This document shows, piece after piece, positions 37,915 through 48,646 of a stretch of 64,000 bases of DNA. Each line of letters opens with the position of its first letter. Position 1 is the stretch's first letter. This stretch comes from Rhytidiadelphus loreus (lineage: Eukaryota; Streptophyta; Bryopsida; Hypnales; Hylocomiaceae), in assembly GCA_947034895.1 (NCBI GenBank), contig OX344763.1:40299025-40363024 (forward strand), in the 5' to 3' direction. The notes beneath the pieces are model-generated. The model made no database searches. It had not been told where the DNA came from and saw nothing but the letters and a program-made list of their open reading frames with translations. The position numbers and the translations under genes are program-made.

Positions 37915-40490
37915 GCCAACATTCCCCGTGGTTCGATATCCTCGAATTGCTCCGGATGCGTACGCGCCGGATTCTGGACAAGCTCGATCCGGGCATCCAA
38001 ACTGCTCCGGACCGGCATATCCTGACCCAGAAATCCGGAAGAGTGCCCCCCTTGAGTGACGATGTTGATCAGTGACCCAAACTGACCTATCCGTTTGATG
38101 GGTGAGATGGGAGGTTGCGAAGCCGGAGTTGTGATGACATCCGGTACATCCGGAAATCCCCCGAAGTCGAGAGGCTTGTTCGGATCCATGTCCGCCATCA
38201 TGGACCGGAACTCCTTCAATGATGCCTCCATTCTGTCCGACATCTCCACCATTACCCGGACTATCTTCGTGTTGGTGAGGGCCGCGGACGTCTTCTGCAT
38301 CTCATCGTAAAGTGTCGCCTTGTGATAGAGGTCCGCTGGACTGACCATCCATTTCTGGAAGGTCTGAAACACTTGGTATGCCTTCTGCGTCGCCCCTTGA
38401 GACTGATACAGCTCTCCTTCCGTTCAAGTCAGCTTCCCCTTGAGCTCGTCCCGTTCCGTCTTCAAGTTCCGGATTTCCGTCCTCATCTCGTTCCATTCCG
38501 ACTCGGCCGGTAACGCCTTCAGCGCGTCCAGAAGATTTTCCGGTTTGCAGTTCACAACTTCCGCGGACCGGAATACGATCTCCGTAAGTCTGTCGTGATA
38601 ATCCTTCGCGGTCCGGATCCACTCTTCTCCGCACTCGAAGAAGCGTGGTCCTTCCCACTCCTGTTTATCCTGGGTGAGAAAGGGACCCGGAAATTTACCT
38701 CTGGCTGCCGGAATCGTAGACTTCCGTCTTTTGCTTCCCGATGCCTGCTCCCGTTCCTCCTTCTCCCTCTGTGTCTGCTTCGGATCCGGATCCGGCTTCT
38801 CTTCCTTGACTTCCGGCTTCACTTCCGGCTTGGCTTCCTCCTCCTCGTCCTCAGACTCCTGCATCTCCTACTCCTCCTCATCAGAGCAGTTGCACTGGAG
38901 CATGATGAGCCCGGTCTCATAATCTGTCGCCTCGTCTTCCGTCAACAGTTCCCGGTGCTGGTATAGGTGAAGGAGGTACGTATTGAGCGGGTTAGGCTTG
39001 TTCTTCGCCAAGTTTCCGGTGCAGCGCCCCACCACGCTTGCCACGATCTGGCCCCAGTTCATGACCCGGTCCTGAAACGCCCCAAAGATCGTGTTGGCCA
39101 TCGTTACCGTAACCCGGGAACTCTTGTCCGGGTACAGAATCGGAAGCAGGAACCGGAGCAGTCGCCTCACTAGAAGAAAATGAGGGGTTTTGCAACTACA
39201 ATATGCAACTCATTTTGTAGTTGCATAGGACGTTTGCAACTAGGTGACAATGTAGAGTCCGTAGTTGCAGTGGATAAGTCGCATTAGTTGCAGTCTAGTT
39301 GCAAGGTTTTTTGTCATCCGACACCATACAAAGAACTTCATCCTTGTGTGCAACTTGCTTGCAACTTGTAGATTTGTAAATTTTAAAATATAAATCTCAA
39401 TGATTTGTAGATTTCAAATTTTCAGATCTACCTCCTTTCTAGATTTTAGAATTTCAGAACTACCTTTTTCTTAGATTTTTGAATTTCAAATCTACCTTTT
39501 TCTAGATTTCTAGATTTCAAATCTACCCTCTTCCTAGATTTCAAAATTTCAGATCTACCTTCTTTCTAGATTTCAAAATTCAATTTCCTAGATTATAAAA
39601 TTTCTTGAATTTTAATTATTTTTTAAATTCTTATATACAAAATCTACAAATTGTAGAAACCCACAAATTATAGAAATCTTAGAATTCTATCAAAAGAATT
39701 CATTACATAAGACTATAACAACTTACAAGTCTTATATGTTCAATCTAATGGTACTCTTTACAATTGATATGGGTCAATTGATATAACACGAATGGGAATG
39801 AACTTTGAAAGCAACTAGGAAACAACTAGAGTGCAACTAAGAAACAACTAGCGTACAACTAGGAAACAACTATGGTCATTTTACAGTTGCATAATAGTTG
39901 CATAGGACACTAGTTGTTTCCTAGTCTTTTTTTGCAACTACAGAATGACTACTTTGCAACTAAAACAATGAATGAATGTTGTAAAACAATGACACAAAAC
40001 AACTACATTAGATTTGGTGCAAATAGAGAGGAAACTAGTTGCATGACAGTTGCATAGGGCACTAGTTGCATAGTAGTTGGTTGTGCCGGACGTGTTTTTC
40101 TTCTAGTGCCTGTGCCTCTCGTCCCGGCAGTCCTTGATCGCGTAGCCCTCCTTCGCGTGTGGTGGGTTCACGAATTTGTGCTGATGGTACTGGTCCGTCC
40201 GGGCAGCGAATCCGCTTCCGGTTTGCGAGAACCCGTACACCTCCGCCCACAACTCCTCCGTCCACTGGTCCGGATGCCCACGTACGGTCTGGTCGTACTG
40301 GTTCGGAGCACCTGCCGCCAACTCCCGGAGCACCTGGTCACTCTGGACGTTCCAGGGTTTCTTCAGCAGACCTGCATACCCTAAGACGATCAAGTCGTCC
40401 TCTAACTGCCGCAAGTGCAACTGATCTTCCGGATATACCGGACTAATCTTCCGGGCCAGTACTATATATCAAGTACTAACCTCTGCCATC
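37915..40490 (-). pseudogene. N-terminal and middle part of the TGTCG-element protein
   Basis: The minus-strand frame begins after a stop near 40472 and reads RKISPVYPEDQLHLRQLEDD. It continues across the CACTA at 39168-40108: removing that element and one CCT joins DERHR to RLLRFLLPILYP in frame. The middle has VTMANTIFGAFQDRVMNWGQ, which recalls the plant-transposon/plant-mobile-type domain seen in many plant elements. A Glu/Lys-rich linker and a coiled-coil-like region (EIRNLKTERDELKGKLT) follow. In-frame stops are at 38870-38868 (TAG) and 38426-38424 (TGA). The likely ATG is 40489-40487, but a stop follows six codons later, so the start is damaged or spliced. The C-terminus lies at 14384-14108. 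Function unknown; the domain suggestion is weak. Confidence 0.5.
39168..40108. mobile_element. Non-autonomous CACTA, 941 bp
   Basis: The ends are CACTAGAAGAAAA and its inverse, with target duplication CCT (39165-39167 and 40109-40111). It has subterminal AACTAGGAAACAACTAG-like repeats and no coding capacity. Its tips and arms match those of the 5.3-kb CACTA, so that family's transposase could have moved it. Confidence 0.92.
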
Positions 40491-40595
40491 CGTCTCACCT
40501 CTCCTATCGCCGTAACCCTAACTCACCACACTTTCTCTCACTATCAACTAGATGCGGAGCAACTGAAAGAGGGCAAGAAATGAGGAGGAGCTCGG

Positions 40596-40603
40596 TTTAT
40601 ATA
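40596..40603 (-). promoter_or_regulatory. TATA box of the TGTCG-element gene
   Basis: TATATAAA on the minus strand, about 107 bases upstream of the candidate ATG at 40489. The leader between them is pyrimidine-rich and free of the CCGG words seen elsewhere in the element. Confidence 0.45.
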
Positions 40604-40605
40604 GA

Positions 40606-40836
40606 ATTCCTGCGCCCAACGTTCACTGTAACGGGAATGCAGGCTACGGAACGCCGTAACATATTCTTAGTCTACCGCCGCAAGCTACTGAATTTAATGA
40701 CTGCGTTCCAGATTCCTGCGCCCAACGTTCACTGTAACGGGAATGCAGGCTACGGAACGCCGTAACATATTCTTAGTCTACCGCCGCAAGCTACTGAATT
40801 TAATGACTGCGTTCCAGATTCCTGCGTTCCGGCTCC
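40606..40836. repeat. Exact 106-bp tandem duplication upstream of the TGTCG-element gene
   Basis: 40606-40711 and 40712-40817 are identical by eye, and a third partial copy starts at 40818. It lies directly upstream of the TATA box. Identity indicates a recent duplication. Confidence 0.9.
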
Positions 40837-41445
40837 TAAATCCGTCCACCCGGATGTCAAGTTCCGTTATGCTTCCGTACTGGTTCCGGATCGAAGTCTA
40901 AACTAATTCTAAGTATTTATTTGTTTCCGCTAGTCTATGCCTAAACTAATTTTTTTCAAATTTGATCTATTTTAATTTTTCTTAGTCTATTAAGGTCCGT
41001 ACTAAGCTATTACGGATTCCGACAGTGGCTTCCAATAGATAATGTGGGAATTTTAAAAAATGGTACTATAGGGCTAATGAACAAAGGACAACACTTCTAC
41101 AACATTTTGACTAGAAAATGACAATCATTGCATAGTTGTAGTCGTTTTCTAGTTGACTTTAGTTTTTTTGTGATTGCATATCAACATGGTGAACTCCACA
41201 TAATGTAGAATTGTTGACATCAACAAGTGTGATGAATATTGGATTGTAAATAGCTTACATTAATTTTGAATTTGAACACTATTACACTCTCGTAATCCTA
41301 CACTTCATTCTATGATTGCTTTGAGACTAAAACAATGTATAGGTAAGATTTGGTGCTAATAACAATGGTTGTAGCTACAAGGTAATCATACATGATACTT
41401 AGTTGTTGTTTAATTGGTTGTAGTATACAAATTTTTCTTTTAGTG

Positions 41446-41830
41446 AATGACAAGATATTTTTTTAGTGTATGATGGAAGAAAATATCATCAATTTTTTTT
41501 TAAATATTTATTTTGGAAGAATTTTTTGTAATTTTTATGAAGTTTTAAAGTTGTGATTAGAAGATATTAGCCTTTAATCCTTTTTGCACAACCATTCAAT
41601 TTGTACATATATAGATGGTAGGATGGGTTTTTCTAACATCACCCATTCTAGTCAATTTACATTTTCACAATTAATATCCAAAAAGTAAGATATTTTATTT
41701 TATTTTGATTCATATAAAAAATAAAAATAAAAATTTGGAGAGTTTAAAAAAAATTTATGAACTTGGTAAGTCATGATTAAGAAAATGTCATCTCATTTAA
41801 TTTTTAATTGTTCAACTATCCCTTAACACT
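41446..41830. repeat. Continuation of the ~215-bp tandem repeat right of the nest
   Basis: Shares with 8500-8700 the order GTGA..AGAAGAT.TTAGCC..TTAAT, CAAT...TTTGTACATA.A..GAT, GGGTTTTTCTAA and TTCTAGTCAATTTACATTT. It restores the array interrupted at 9118. Confidence 0.65.
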
Positions 41831-43240
41831 ACAACAAATGGATTTATGACTTGGAAAATATAACTAGGGATGATTGGTGCAGGGATTGGTAACTATTGGC
41901 AATCACAATCTTGGAGGCCAAAACTTTGGGAAGGGCCACAACAACAAATATGATTGTCAATCATATTTTGGCCTTGTATTTAACGGATGCATAGTATATA
42001 CTCTAAGGTAACACCAAAGTGCTTCATGAGAGATGATAGGAAACATATTTGAAAAATGCCCAATTATATTTACTAGTCATATTCCATAGTCACATTTCTA
42101 TGGTAGTCACCTTTTCTCCTTTTGGGGAAGCTCGAGAAAAATGTGGACAAACCATTAGTTTAAAACTTTGAAATTATAGTTGTCAATTCTTTGCAATCCT
42201 AGTTGCTGCCTCTTTAGGGTTTTGAAACCTTAGTTGTTGCTTCTTCTTCATTAAAGTAAAACATTGAAAATATCAAACTATTTTTTTCAAAGAAGGAAAA
42301 AACCATCCTAAAGTGATGAAAGTCATCTTCTATTGGTCCCTAGTTTTCTCCTAATTCTAGATTGCAATTGAAAAAAATTCAATATTTTTTTATGGAATGA
42401 CAACAAGGCATGATTGCATACAGTCAATCTTATTATATTGTAATATCTTTCTTCTAAATTGAAGTTTAAATTCCACCCTTGCAAAAAAACAGGATTAAAA
42501 GTTCTTTTACTCCATTTGAGGTGCTAATTTATGTATTTATAATTTTCAAACTTTTTTCTTACTATTAACTCTATTTGCTTTCAAAAAATAAAACAAGCTT
42601 GACCATTGTTGAACAAATTATGAATCTAATTTACTCCATTTCCATGTATTATTTTTTTAGATAAAAATAACATAAACCCTTCTTTCCATACCAAACATGC
42701 GAAATGTGATTTATTTTCTATGGCCTTCCAAATTTGAGATAGAAAGCTTACCTTATGAATTACATCCTTTTTTAAACCAATGATTGTGGAATGTGTCTTG
42801 ATAGTTCCTAAAATATTATCAATTTGGTACTACGATAATAATCCCAAATTATCAATGACATGAAAGTGTCACTTAGTAGTTACACAATCAATTGATGATG
42901 TACTTCTCCTTCAAAAATGTTAACCTCTCTTTCAAATGTATATAAGGTAGTTACCCCCAAATTGCCACTTTTTGCTACTACACCTAGTTACCATTATTAA
43001 ACTCATTAAATTTTCATATTTTCTTGTTGGCAAGTGAAAGGAAATTTCAACACACCAAAGAACACAACATTTGGACACTGTATGCATGCAAAAGTCAGGA
43101 AGGATCAAAGTTTTTTATGGTACATGTTCTAAAATCGTTTCTTCAACATACAAGTCATACATATTGATTTTGGAGATGTATACATAGTGATGATAGTGAT
43201 TTTAGGCAAGTGCAATTTTAGATGTACCCACCCCATGTTA
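41831..43240. other. AT-rich intergenic DNA
   Basis: No credible reading frame. A GGAATGACAACAAGGCA word near 42395 recurs near 58055, suggesting a shared old repeat. Confidence 0.5.
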
Positions 43241-43579
43241 CTAGTTCCCACCAAAATGGGGTCTGTGCAGGCGCTAACCTCTGTTACAACGCTTGTGCTG
43301 TGGGGAAAAGTAAAAAAAAAAAGCCCCCTATTTTGAGTCGTGTCTAGGGTATGCTATAGATCACTCCGAGCTAATTTGGGGTCTCTGATTGCAAACATGA
43401 ATTAAAAATTTTAAAAATAAAAATTTGCGCAGAAAATAAAAAATTCCTGCATTTTTCCCCGAGGTAAATGCGTTTTCCCTTGGAGTAAATGCAGCCTGCA
43501 TCACAACCCTCTGTCCAAATTCTGGAAAATCTTGGCCACCGGTTAGTGCCTGCACAGCCCCCATTTCGGTGGGAGCTAG
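43241..43579. mobile_element. MITE-like element 1, 339 bp
   Basis: Terminal inverted repeats of about 38 bases (CTAGTTCCCACCAAAATGGG against its partner near 43580, about four mismatches), non-coding interior. I could not define a clean target duplication. Confidence 0.75.
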
Positions 43580-43681
43580 TCACTAGGGTGTACCCACCTT
43601 ACTTCCTATCAAAGAAGCAAAGTTTCAAACATCTACTGCTCTAGTAGGAAAGAGAGTCTTTTAACAATAATCTATATTACT

Positions 43682-44095
43682 AAGGTAGTGTGCTCATAAA
43701 CCGCCCCTCTTCTTCAGATCATCCTGTAGGTAGCTGTAGAACGGATGCAAGGTGATCCTTGAATGGACCTCTTTGCTCTGTTAATGAATTCAAGAAGAAT
43801 TGTTTTCTTTTTATTGTAAGAGCCAATCACTGGCTGTGATTTCTGCACATTTCTTTATAAGTCACAAGGGGACAGATTTTGGGACACCTATGGTCACAAA
43901 TAGGTGCCTATGACCTGGATCTTTGAAAATTTATAAGTAATTCAAAAATGCTTGGAAAAATATGAAACTACTTGTGTTGGGTTCCGCATCTATTTTTCTT
44001 TCTCTGAAAAATGATCTAAAAATCATTTTGTCCCTGGAAACCTGTGAAAAAGGTGAATCAGCCCTTAAAGTGACGGTTTATGAGCACACTACCTT
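43682..44095. mobile_element. MITE-like element 2, 414 bp, TSD ACT
   Basis: Terminal inverted repeats start AAGGTAGTGTGCTCATAAAC and are perfect for at least 22 bases. The 3-base duplication ACT flanks it (43679-43681 and 44096-44098). Non-coding. Parts of its interior (AATTCAAAAATG..TGGAAAAATATGAAAC..CTTG) recur near 58475. Confidence 0.8.
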
Positions 44096-44783
44096 ACTAG
44101 AGTTTGATTCTACACCTACATGTCCACAGAAGCGTGTGGATCCAAACTCTTGGATACGTAGAGCTTGATGTCACAAGACCCCTCTGGACCAATACAGTTC
44201 AGTACTGTGGTGTTGACAAAACTATTGACACTTCACAATTCACGGCCAAGCTTGCACTCAAAATGTTCTCCCTCGATCCCTGCGTCTCAGAATGTGACAA
44301 TTGTGGGTGTCCCCACCGTGGAAGGATAAGTTAGAGCCGCCCAGATCCGAGGTCTGCATGCCCTGGATCGTCACCACCGATCTTCCAACACTCCGAGTCT
44401 GAGTGCTGCTGAAATGCACGCCACAGGGAATTAGTAACATTATTCATAAACACGTTTAAACCTAAATCCAGAAGTTCTCCAAACCATTTCCAGAAGGCTC
44501 CTGTCGCGATCTGCCGTGCTGTGGACTCCAATCGAGGTCGTGCAACTGTCGTCCTTCCCTTTCTCGAATTGTTGCTTGCAATTCGCACTTGCATTTGCGA
44601 TTGTATCTTTCTCATGCTTTCTGGTTTGAATTTCGATTTGAATGTTCAATTCTCCAGATCTCCAAGCACTTGCTGAATTGCATGAGCTTCGTTTTTGATG
44701 GAATACGTCAATTACGCAAATCAATACTTCATGGTCAGTGAAGAATAGTCTTTGCGGGTGACGGAATCAAAATCGAGCTAGAC

Positions 44784-47700
44784 ATGGATTCCGGTATCGC
44801 GACGACGGTCGTCGCGAGCGAGGATTTGTTTACTCTCTTGAAGTATGCGGTGCTGCCGATTGCGAAGGTGTTGGTGATGTGCGCGTTAGGGTTGCTGTTA
44901 GCTAGTCGAACTGTAAACATCCTTCCAGGGTCCTCGCGCAGGGAACTCAGCAAGGTTAGAAGCACTCCTGTTTCGTACAATTTTGAATCGTATTGGAACC
45001 CTAATTCTGTTTAGTCAAAATTGTGTCTCTTTAGGTTTTCGTTCTGCTTTAGTTTCCGATCTTGTAATCTGGTATCGAATCTAATTGAGACCTGGAGAAA
45101 TAGGGTTATGAGTTTGTAATGAATATTTTTTGTAGCATTATTTCTAACTGTATGCTAGTTTTCTCATGTACTAGGATAATGCATATGATTAGAACTCCTC
45201 ACCCCGCGGAAGCTTTAAACAAATTCGAAACAATTTCGTGAAAATCTAGATTGTTGACGGGCGGTCGATCCTTGCCTTCGAAAGGGAAAAAAGGGTCAAA
45301 AACCACGTCAATGGTCCTTTAAATTTTGAATTTCTGGATTATTCTGAACTTTATTTAAGAGAATGTCAGGTGTTTTCGTTGCTTCCAAACATTTTGCTAT
45401 TGTCAGCTCAATGATTGGCTTTTATGTTTGAGCTGTATTATACGTAGGCAGTGATTTGGTCTAGCGTTACTTAAATTCGAGTTTTCTGAATGGGACGGTG
45501 CGTGTTTGTGTTGCAGCTAGTATTTTCTCTTTTTCTTCCCTGCTTGATTTTTACTCAATTAGGGAAAGCCGTGACTGTGGAGAAGATTTTTGAATGGTGA
45601 GTTGCGATTGATTACTCCCGATTTAGCTCGCTTCAGCGAGATGCTTATGTTCAACAGCCGCAGATTTGGATTCAAAACTGAAGCTTGAGTTATTAGACAG
45701 CGTTCAATTTCTTTGAGCATATTTGCAGGAATGATAAATTGTGCGTTGCTGCTTTGTTTGAAAGCGTTCTTTTCACGAATCTGTGACACTTTTTCAGCTT
45801 CAGATTTGGGAAGATCTCACAAGTTTGCATTTGTGGTGGTCTAGGTGGTTCATTCCAGTGAACGTTGTACTAGCGTCTACTATCGGCTGCCTTGTGGGCT
45901 ATGCCGTGGCTTTTCTGATCAAGCCACCCCCCGAATTTTTCAACTTCACAGTGGTCTTTATAGGGATCGGTACGCTGCTTGTCCATCTTTGATTTCATGC
46001 GCGGCGATTACTTTCTTGTTCAATTAAGAAAATGCAATTCCACTTGTGCATGACGAGATAGCATTTTTTTTGTTTCTGTTTGAAGGGATTGTTGATGTTC
46101 TGCAGGCTACCGCTGGTATCAATCCATTCGTAATTATTTCATGTCCTTGATTTTTCATAAGGGTTAAAGCAGACTGAATGCGTGGTTAGAGGTTTACAAC
46201 AGTCGTAACTGAAGGATGTCTCCATGCATTTCTGGAACAGGAAATATCGGCAATATTCCGCTAGTAATAGTAGGCGCTATTTGTCGAGAAAAAGGGAATC
46301 CATTTGAAGATCCGGAAACGTGCAACACGAATGGCGTGGCTTATATCTCCTTTGGCCAGTGGGTATGATTCTTTCGCCTGATGATTTCAATCTGGTCTCA
46401 TTTCTTAACCCCGAAGTGCCCAATTTAAAAGTCCACTTTGGAAGCTAATAGTCCATTATGGTAGCTTCCAAATCACACAAGTGATTCATTTCAACTCCTA
46501 CAGATGTGGAAGTGATCATTTTGGGAGCACGCAGGGATTATGTTTTCCTTGGGCTACCCTTTTGAGAGTGGTGTAGAGAGAATCTAACTGAAACACTGGA
46601 ACTTGTTATGGTTTGAAGGTGGGGGCAGTCATCGTGTACACGTACGTCTACAGCATGTTGGCGCCGCCCTTGAGGCCCAAGGAGCTTGCCCCTTCCACCT
46701 CCTCAACCGACCTTGTGGGAGTTCCAACAGCTGAGGAATCGGCTCATGGAATTGATGAGGCCGATTCTGAAACGGAGGAGACTGCTGTTTCCATACCCTT
46801 AGTTTCCCCTGAAGCTCTCCCTGTAACACCACCACAGGTGCGCTACTAATATGGTCAGCGTTGAAAATCATTCACTAGGTTCGATCAGCTTGATATGTTG
46901 GATATTTTCTGCGATTGCAGAAGTCATTACTTCTTGAGCTTGATTTATTTTCTGATGTCATATTGAATTCAGATCAAATATGCCTGGACCTTCTTCACTG
47001 AACGTAGTATTCTGTCAGTTTTGGCAGTACTAGTTTTTCCTGTATAAGCACTACAGAAGAATTTCGAATCGGTCCTCATTTTTTTGTGAACTCTTTTGAG
47101 TAGGTCATATGTGGGATTTTTTTGTTCAATTTTATTTATTTACGGACCAACACATGCAATTTTCTTGGGGATAAACAATTTGGTTCCATCTGACTTTTTT
47201 TTCAATACTATCAATCAAGTTAGTCACTTGCAAACCATAATTCCTTGGTTCTTTAGGGGTTAAGGTCACTGAATCAAGCTAGAAGGTAGCATCGCAAAAA
47301 GTAAGAAAGCTTGAGAGTATTGTTGGCTGCGAGCAGGGTTTGGCACTGGTGAGGGTCTGGTTATCACACGGAAGAATCCGGGACATCATGCAACCTCCAG
47401 TTGTGGCTTCTGTAAGTATCGTAGACTTCCAGTCGATTCTCACTTTGAGTGTTCAATTTGTTCTGGCGTTAAGTCACAGCAGTATCTACTGAGACCTCGC
47501 TTGATCCGAGGACCTAGTCTAGTGATAGCGTGAGGGTTCAGGCTAGACTCCAGTTGGATTGTAGTCTTTGAAGCTTGGCAGATTTTGCATACATCGACCG
47601 TTTCATATCATAGGCTAATTTCAATGGCTTAACTTGTCATAATTTGTTTTTTTATATTCAAGCGACCCAGTTAGATATATAGTTATGATTGAAGTACCTG

Positions 47701-48646
47701 GTTGATAGTCAGCTTATGTGCTGACGCCTGTTTATCTTCTTGTGCAGTTTCTTGCACTTTTATTTGGATGCGTTCCATTGTTGAGGAGTGTCATCTTCAC
47801 GGAGCACTCATTCCTCTATTTTTTGTTTGACAGTCTCAATATTCTCGGGTGGGTACCGATCATTACGTGCCTTTATATTTTTTTTCGCGTTTAATTGAAT
47901 TTCCGACTAGGATATGCTGTTCCTCTTTTGTATACAGGAAAGAGGCTTCTGGTTTAATTTTCCTGATATTTTGCAGAGGTGCGACGGTACCATGTATCAT
48001 GCTTGTACTGGGTGGCAACTTAGTTGGAGGTACATCCACCTCAGCCTTTGTGTTGCGTTCCTTAAGTTAATATTTGTCTGCATGCTTCCAAAGCAGTCCT
48101 CTTTTGAGTTGTGCTTGGGGACTTCATGTTGTGGTAACACAAAAAATATCACCGCATGCAACTCTTTGTGCTAGCCAGCTCTTGAACGTTTGGAAGTGTA
48201 TCATGTTGCAGGGGCGGGAGCTTCAAAGCTTGGACTGCGCACGACTGTAGCCATCGTTGTCACTCGACTCCTCGTAATACCGCCCATTGGGATTGCCACC
48301 GTCCTAACAGCTGAGAAAATGGGGTTTCTTCCTGAGGGAAACAAAGTGTTCAAATTTGTGTTGCTGCTCCAACATACGATGCCGAGCTCAATCCTTGCTG
48401 GTAGTTTCTTCTCTTCCTTGTGTATATCCTTCGTTGTGATTGTGGAGAAGAGCATTTGCGAATTGTACTGTCATTACAGATGTTATCTTGCATCAGAAGC
48501 TGACTCTGATTATTTTTGCAGGAGCCGTGACTAATTTACGCGGCCATGCTGAGAAAGAAGCATCAGCAATTCTATTCTATGAGCACATACTTGCAGTTCT
48601 CTCAATGGCAGGCTGGCTTGTCCTATACATTAACGTTCTCTTTTGA
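44784..48646 (+). CDS. PILS: PIN-LIKES (PILS) auxin carrier family protein
   Basis: Ten exons: 44784-44954, 45517-45596, 45845-45969, 46241-46362, 46619-46837, 47286-47411, 47748-47848, 47977-48029, 48212-48400, 48522-48646. All phases agree and give 436 residues, the usual family size. The protein has two bundles of membrane helices. The first runs from LLKYAVLPIAKVLVMCALG through FIPVNVVLASTIGCLVGYAV and FIGIGNIGNIPLVIVGAIC. A hydrophilic Glu/Ser-rich loop (exon 46619-46837) follows. The second includes GGATVPCIMLVLGGNLVG, VVTRLLVIPPIGI and a C-terminal helix ending in LYINVLF. GNIGN..L and PxxxxLxxGGNL are family hallmarks. PILS proteins sit in the endoplasmic reticulum membrane and limit nuclear auxin signalling by compartmentalising auxin. 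No defects are seen. The exon at 47286 is the least certain. Confidence 0.9.

Larger units (their letters stand above)
13005..41024 (-). mobile_element. Unclassified TIR element (TGTCG...CGACA) with a protein gene; interrupted twice
   Basis: Both ends begin TGTCG read inward and share an imperfect inverted repeat of about 40 bases (common words CGTAATA, TAGTA and CTTAA in register). The element is flanked by a 5-base duplication GTGGC (13000-13004 and 41025-41029). Its own DNA (13005-14384, 37915-39167, 40112-41024) is about 3.5 kb, rich in CCGG words, and unlike the AT-rich surroundings. It encodes one minus-strand protein gene. The minus-strand tail 14100-13005 has a TATAAAAGG word near 13922. 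Direct LTRs are not visible, so I do not call it an LTR retrotransposon. The superfamily is unknown to me. Confidence 0.65.
9119..41445. mobile_element. Outermost CACTA (EnSpm-like) transposon, old, carrying the whole nest
   Basis: The left end reads CACTAGAAGAAAAC and the right end is the inverse of CACTAAAAGAAAAA, flanked by a 3-base target duplication AAT (9116-9118 and 41446-41448). CACTA elements typically make 3-base duplications. Its first 250 bases resemble the left end of the younger CACTA at 22412 (same landmarks, including a ...TGGTTGC...GCCACGT-like block). Its last 250 bases resemble the right end at 27480-27740. After removing nested elements its own DNA is about 4.3 kb: 9119-13004 plus 41030-41445. 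I see no CACTA transposase in it. The flanking tandem repeat rejoins smoothly when it is removed. Confidence 0.8.

Noticed and set aside
46130..46165. Extra PILS exon (GYRWYQSIRNYF frame)
   Set aside because: Adding it breaks the conserved FIGIGNIGNIPL join, which is exact when 45969 is spliced to 46241.
46960..47035. Candidate PILS exon beginning IKYAWTFFTER
   Set aside because: It has an acceptor but runs to a stop without a suitable donor; the 46837 to 47286 join is in frame without it.
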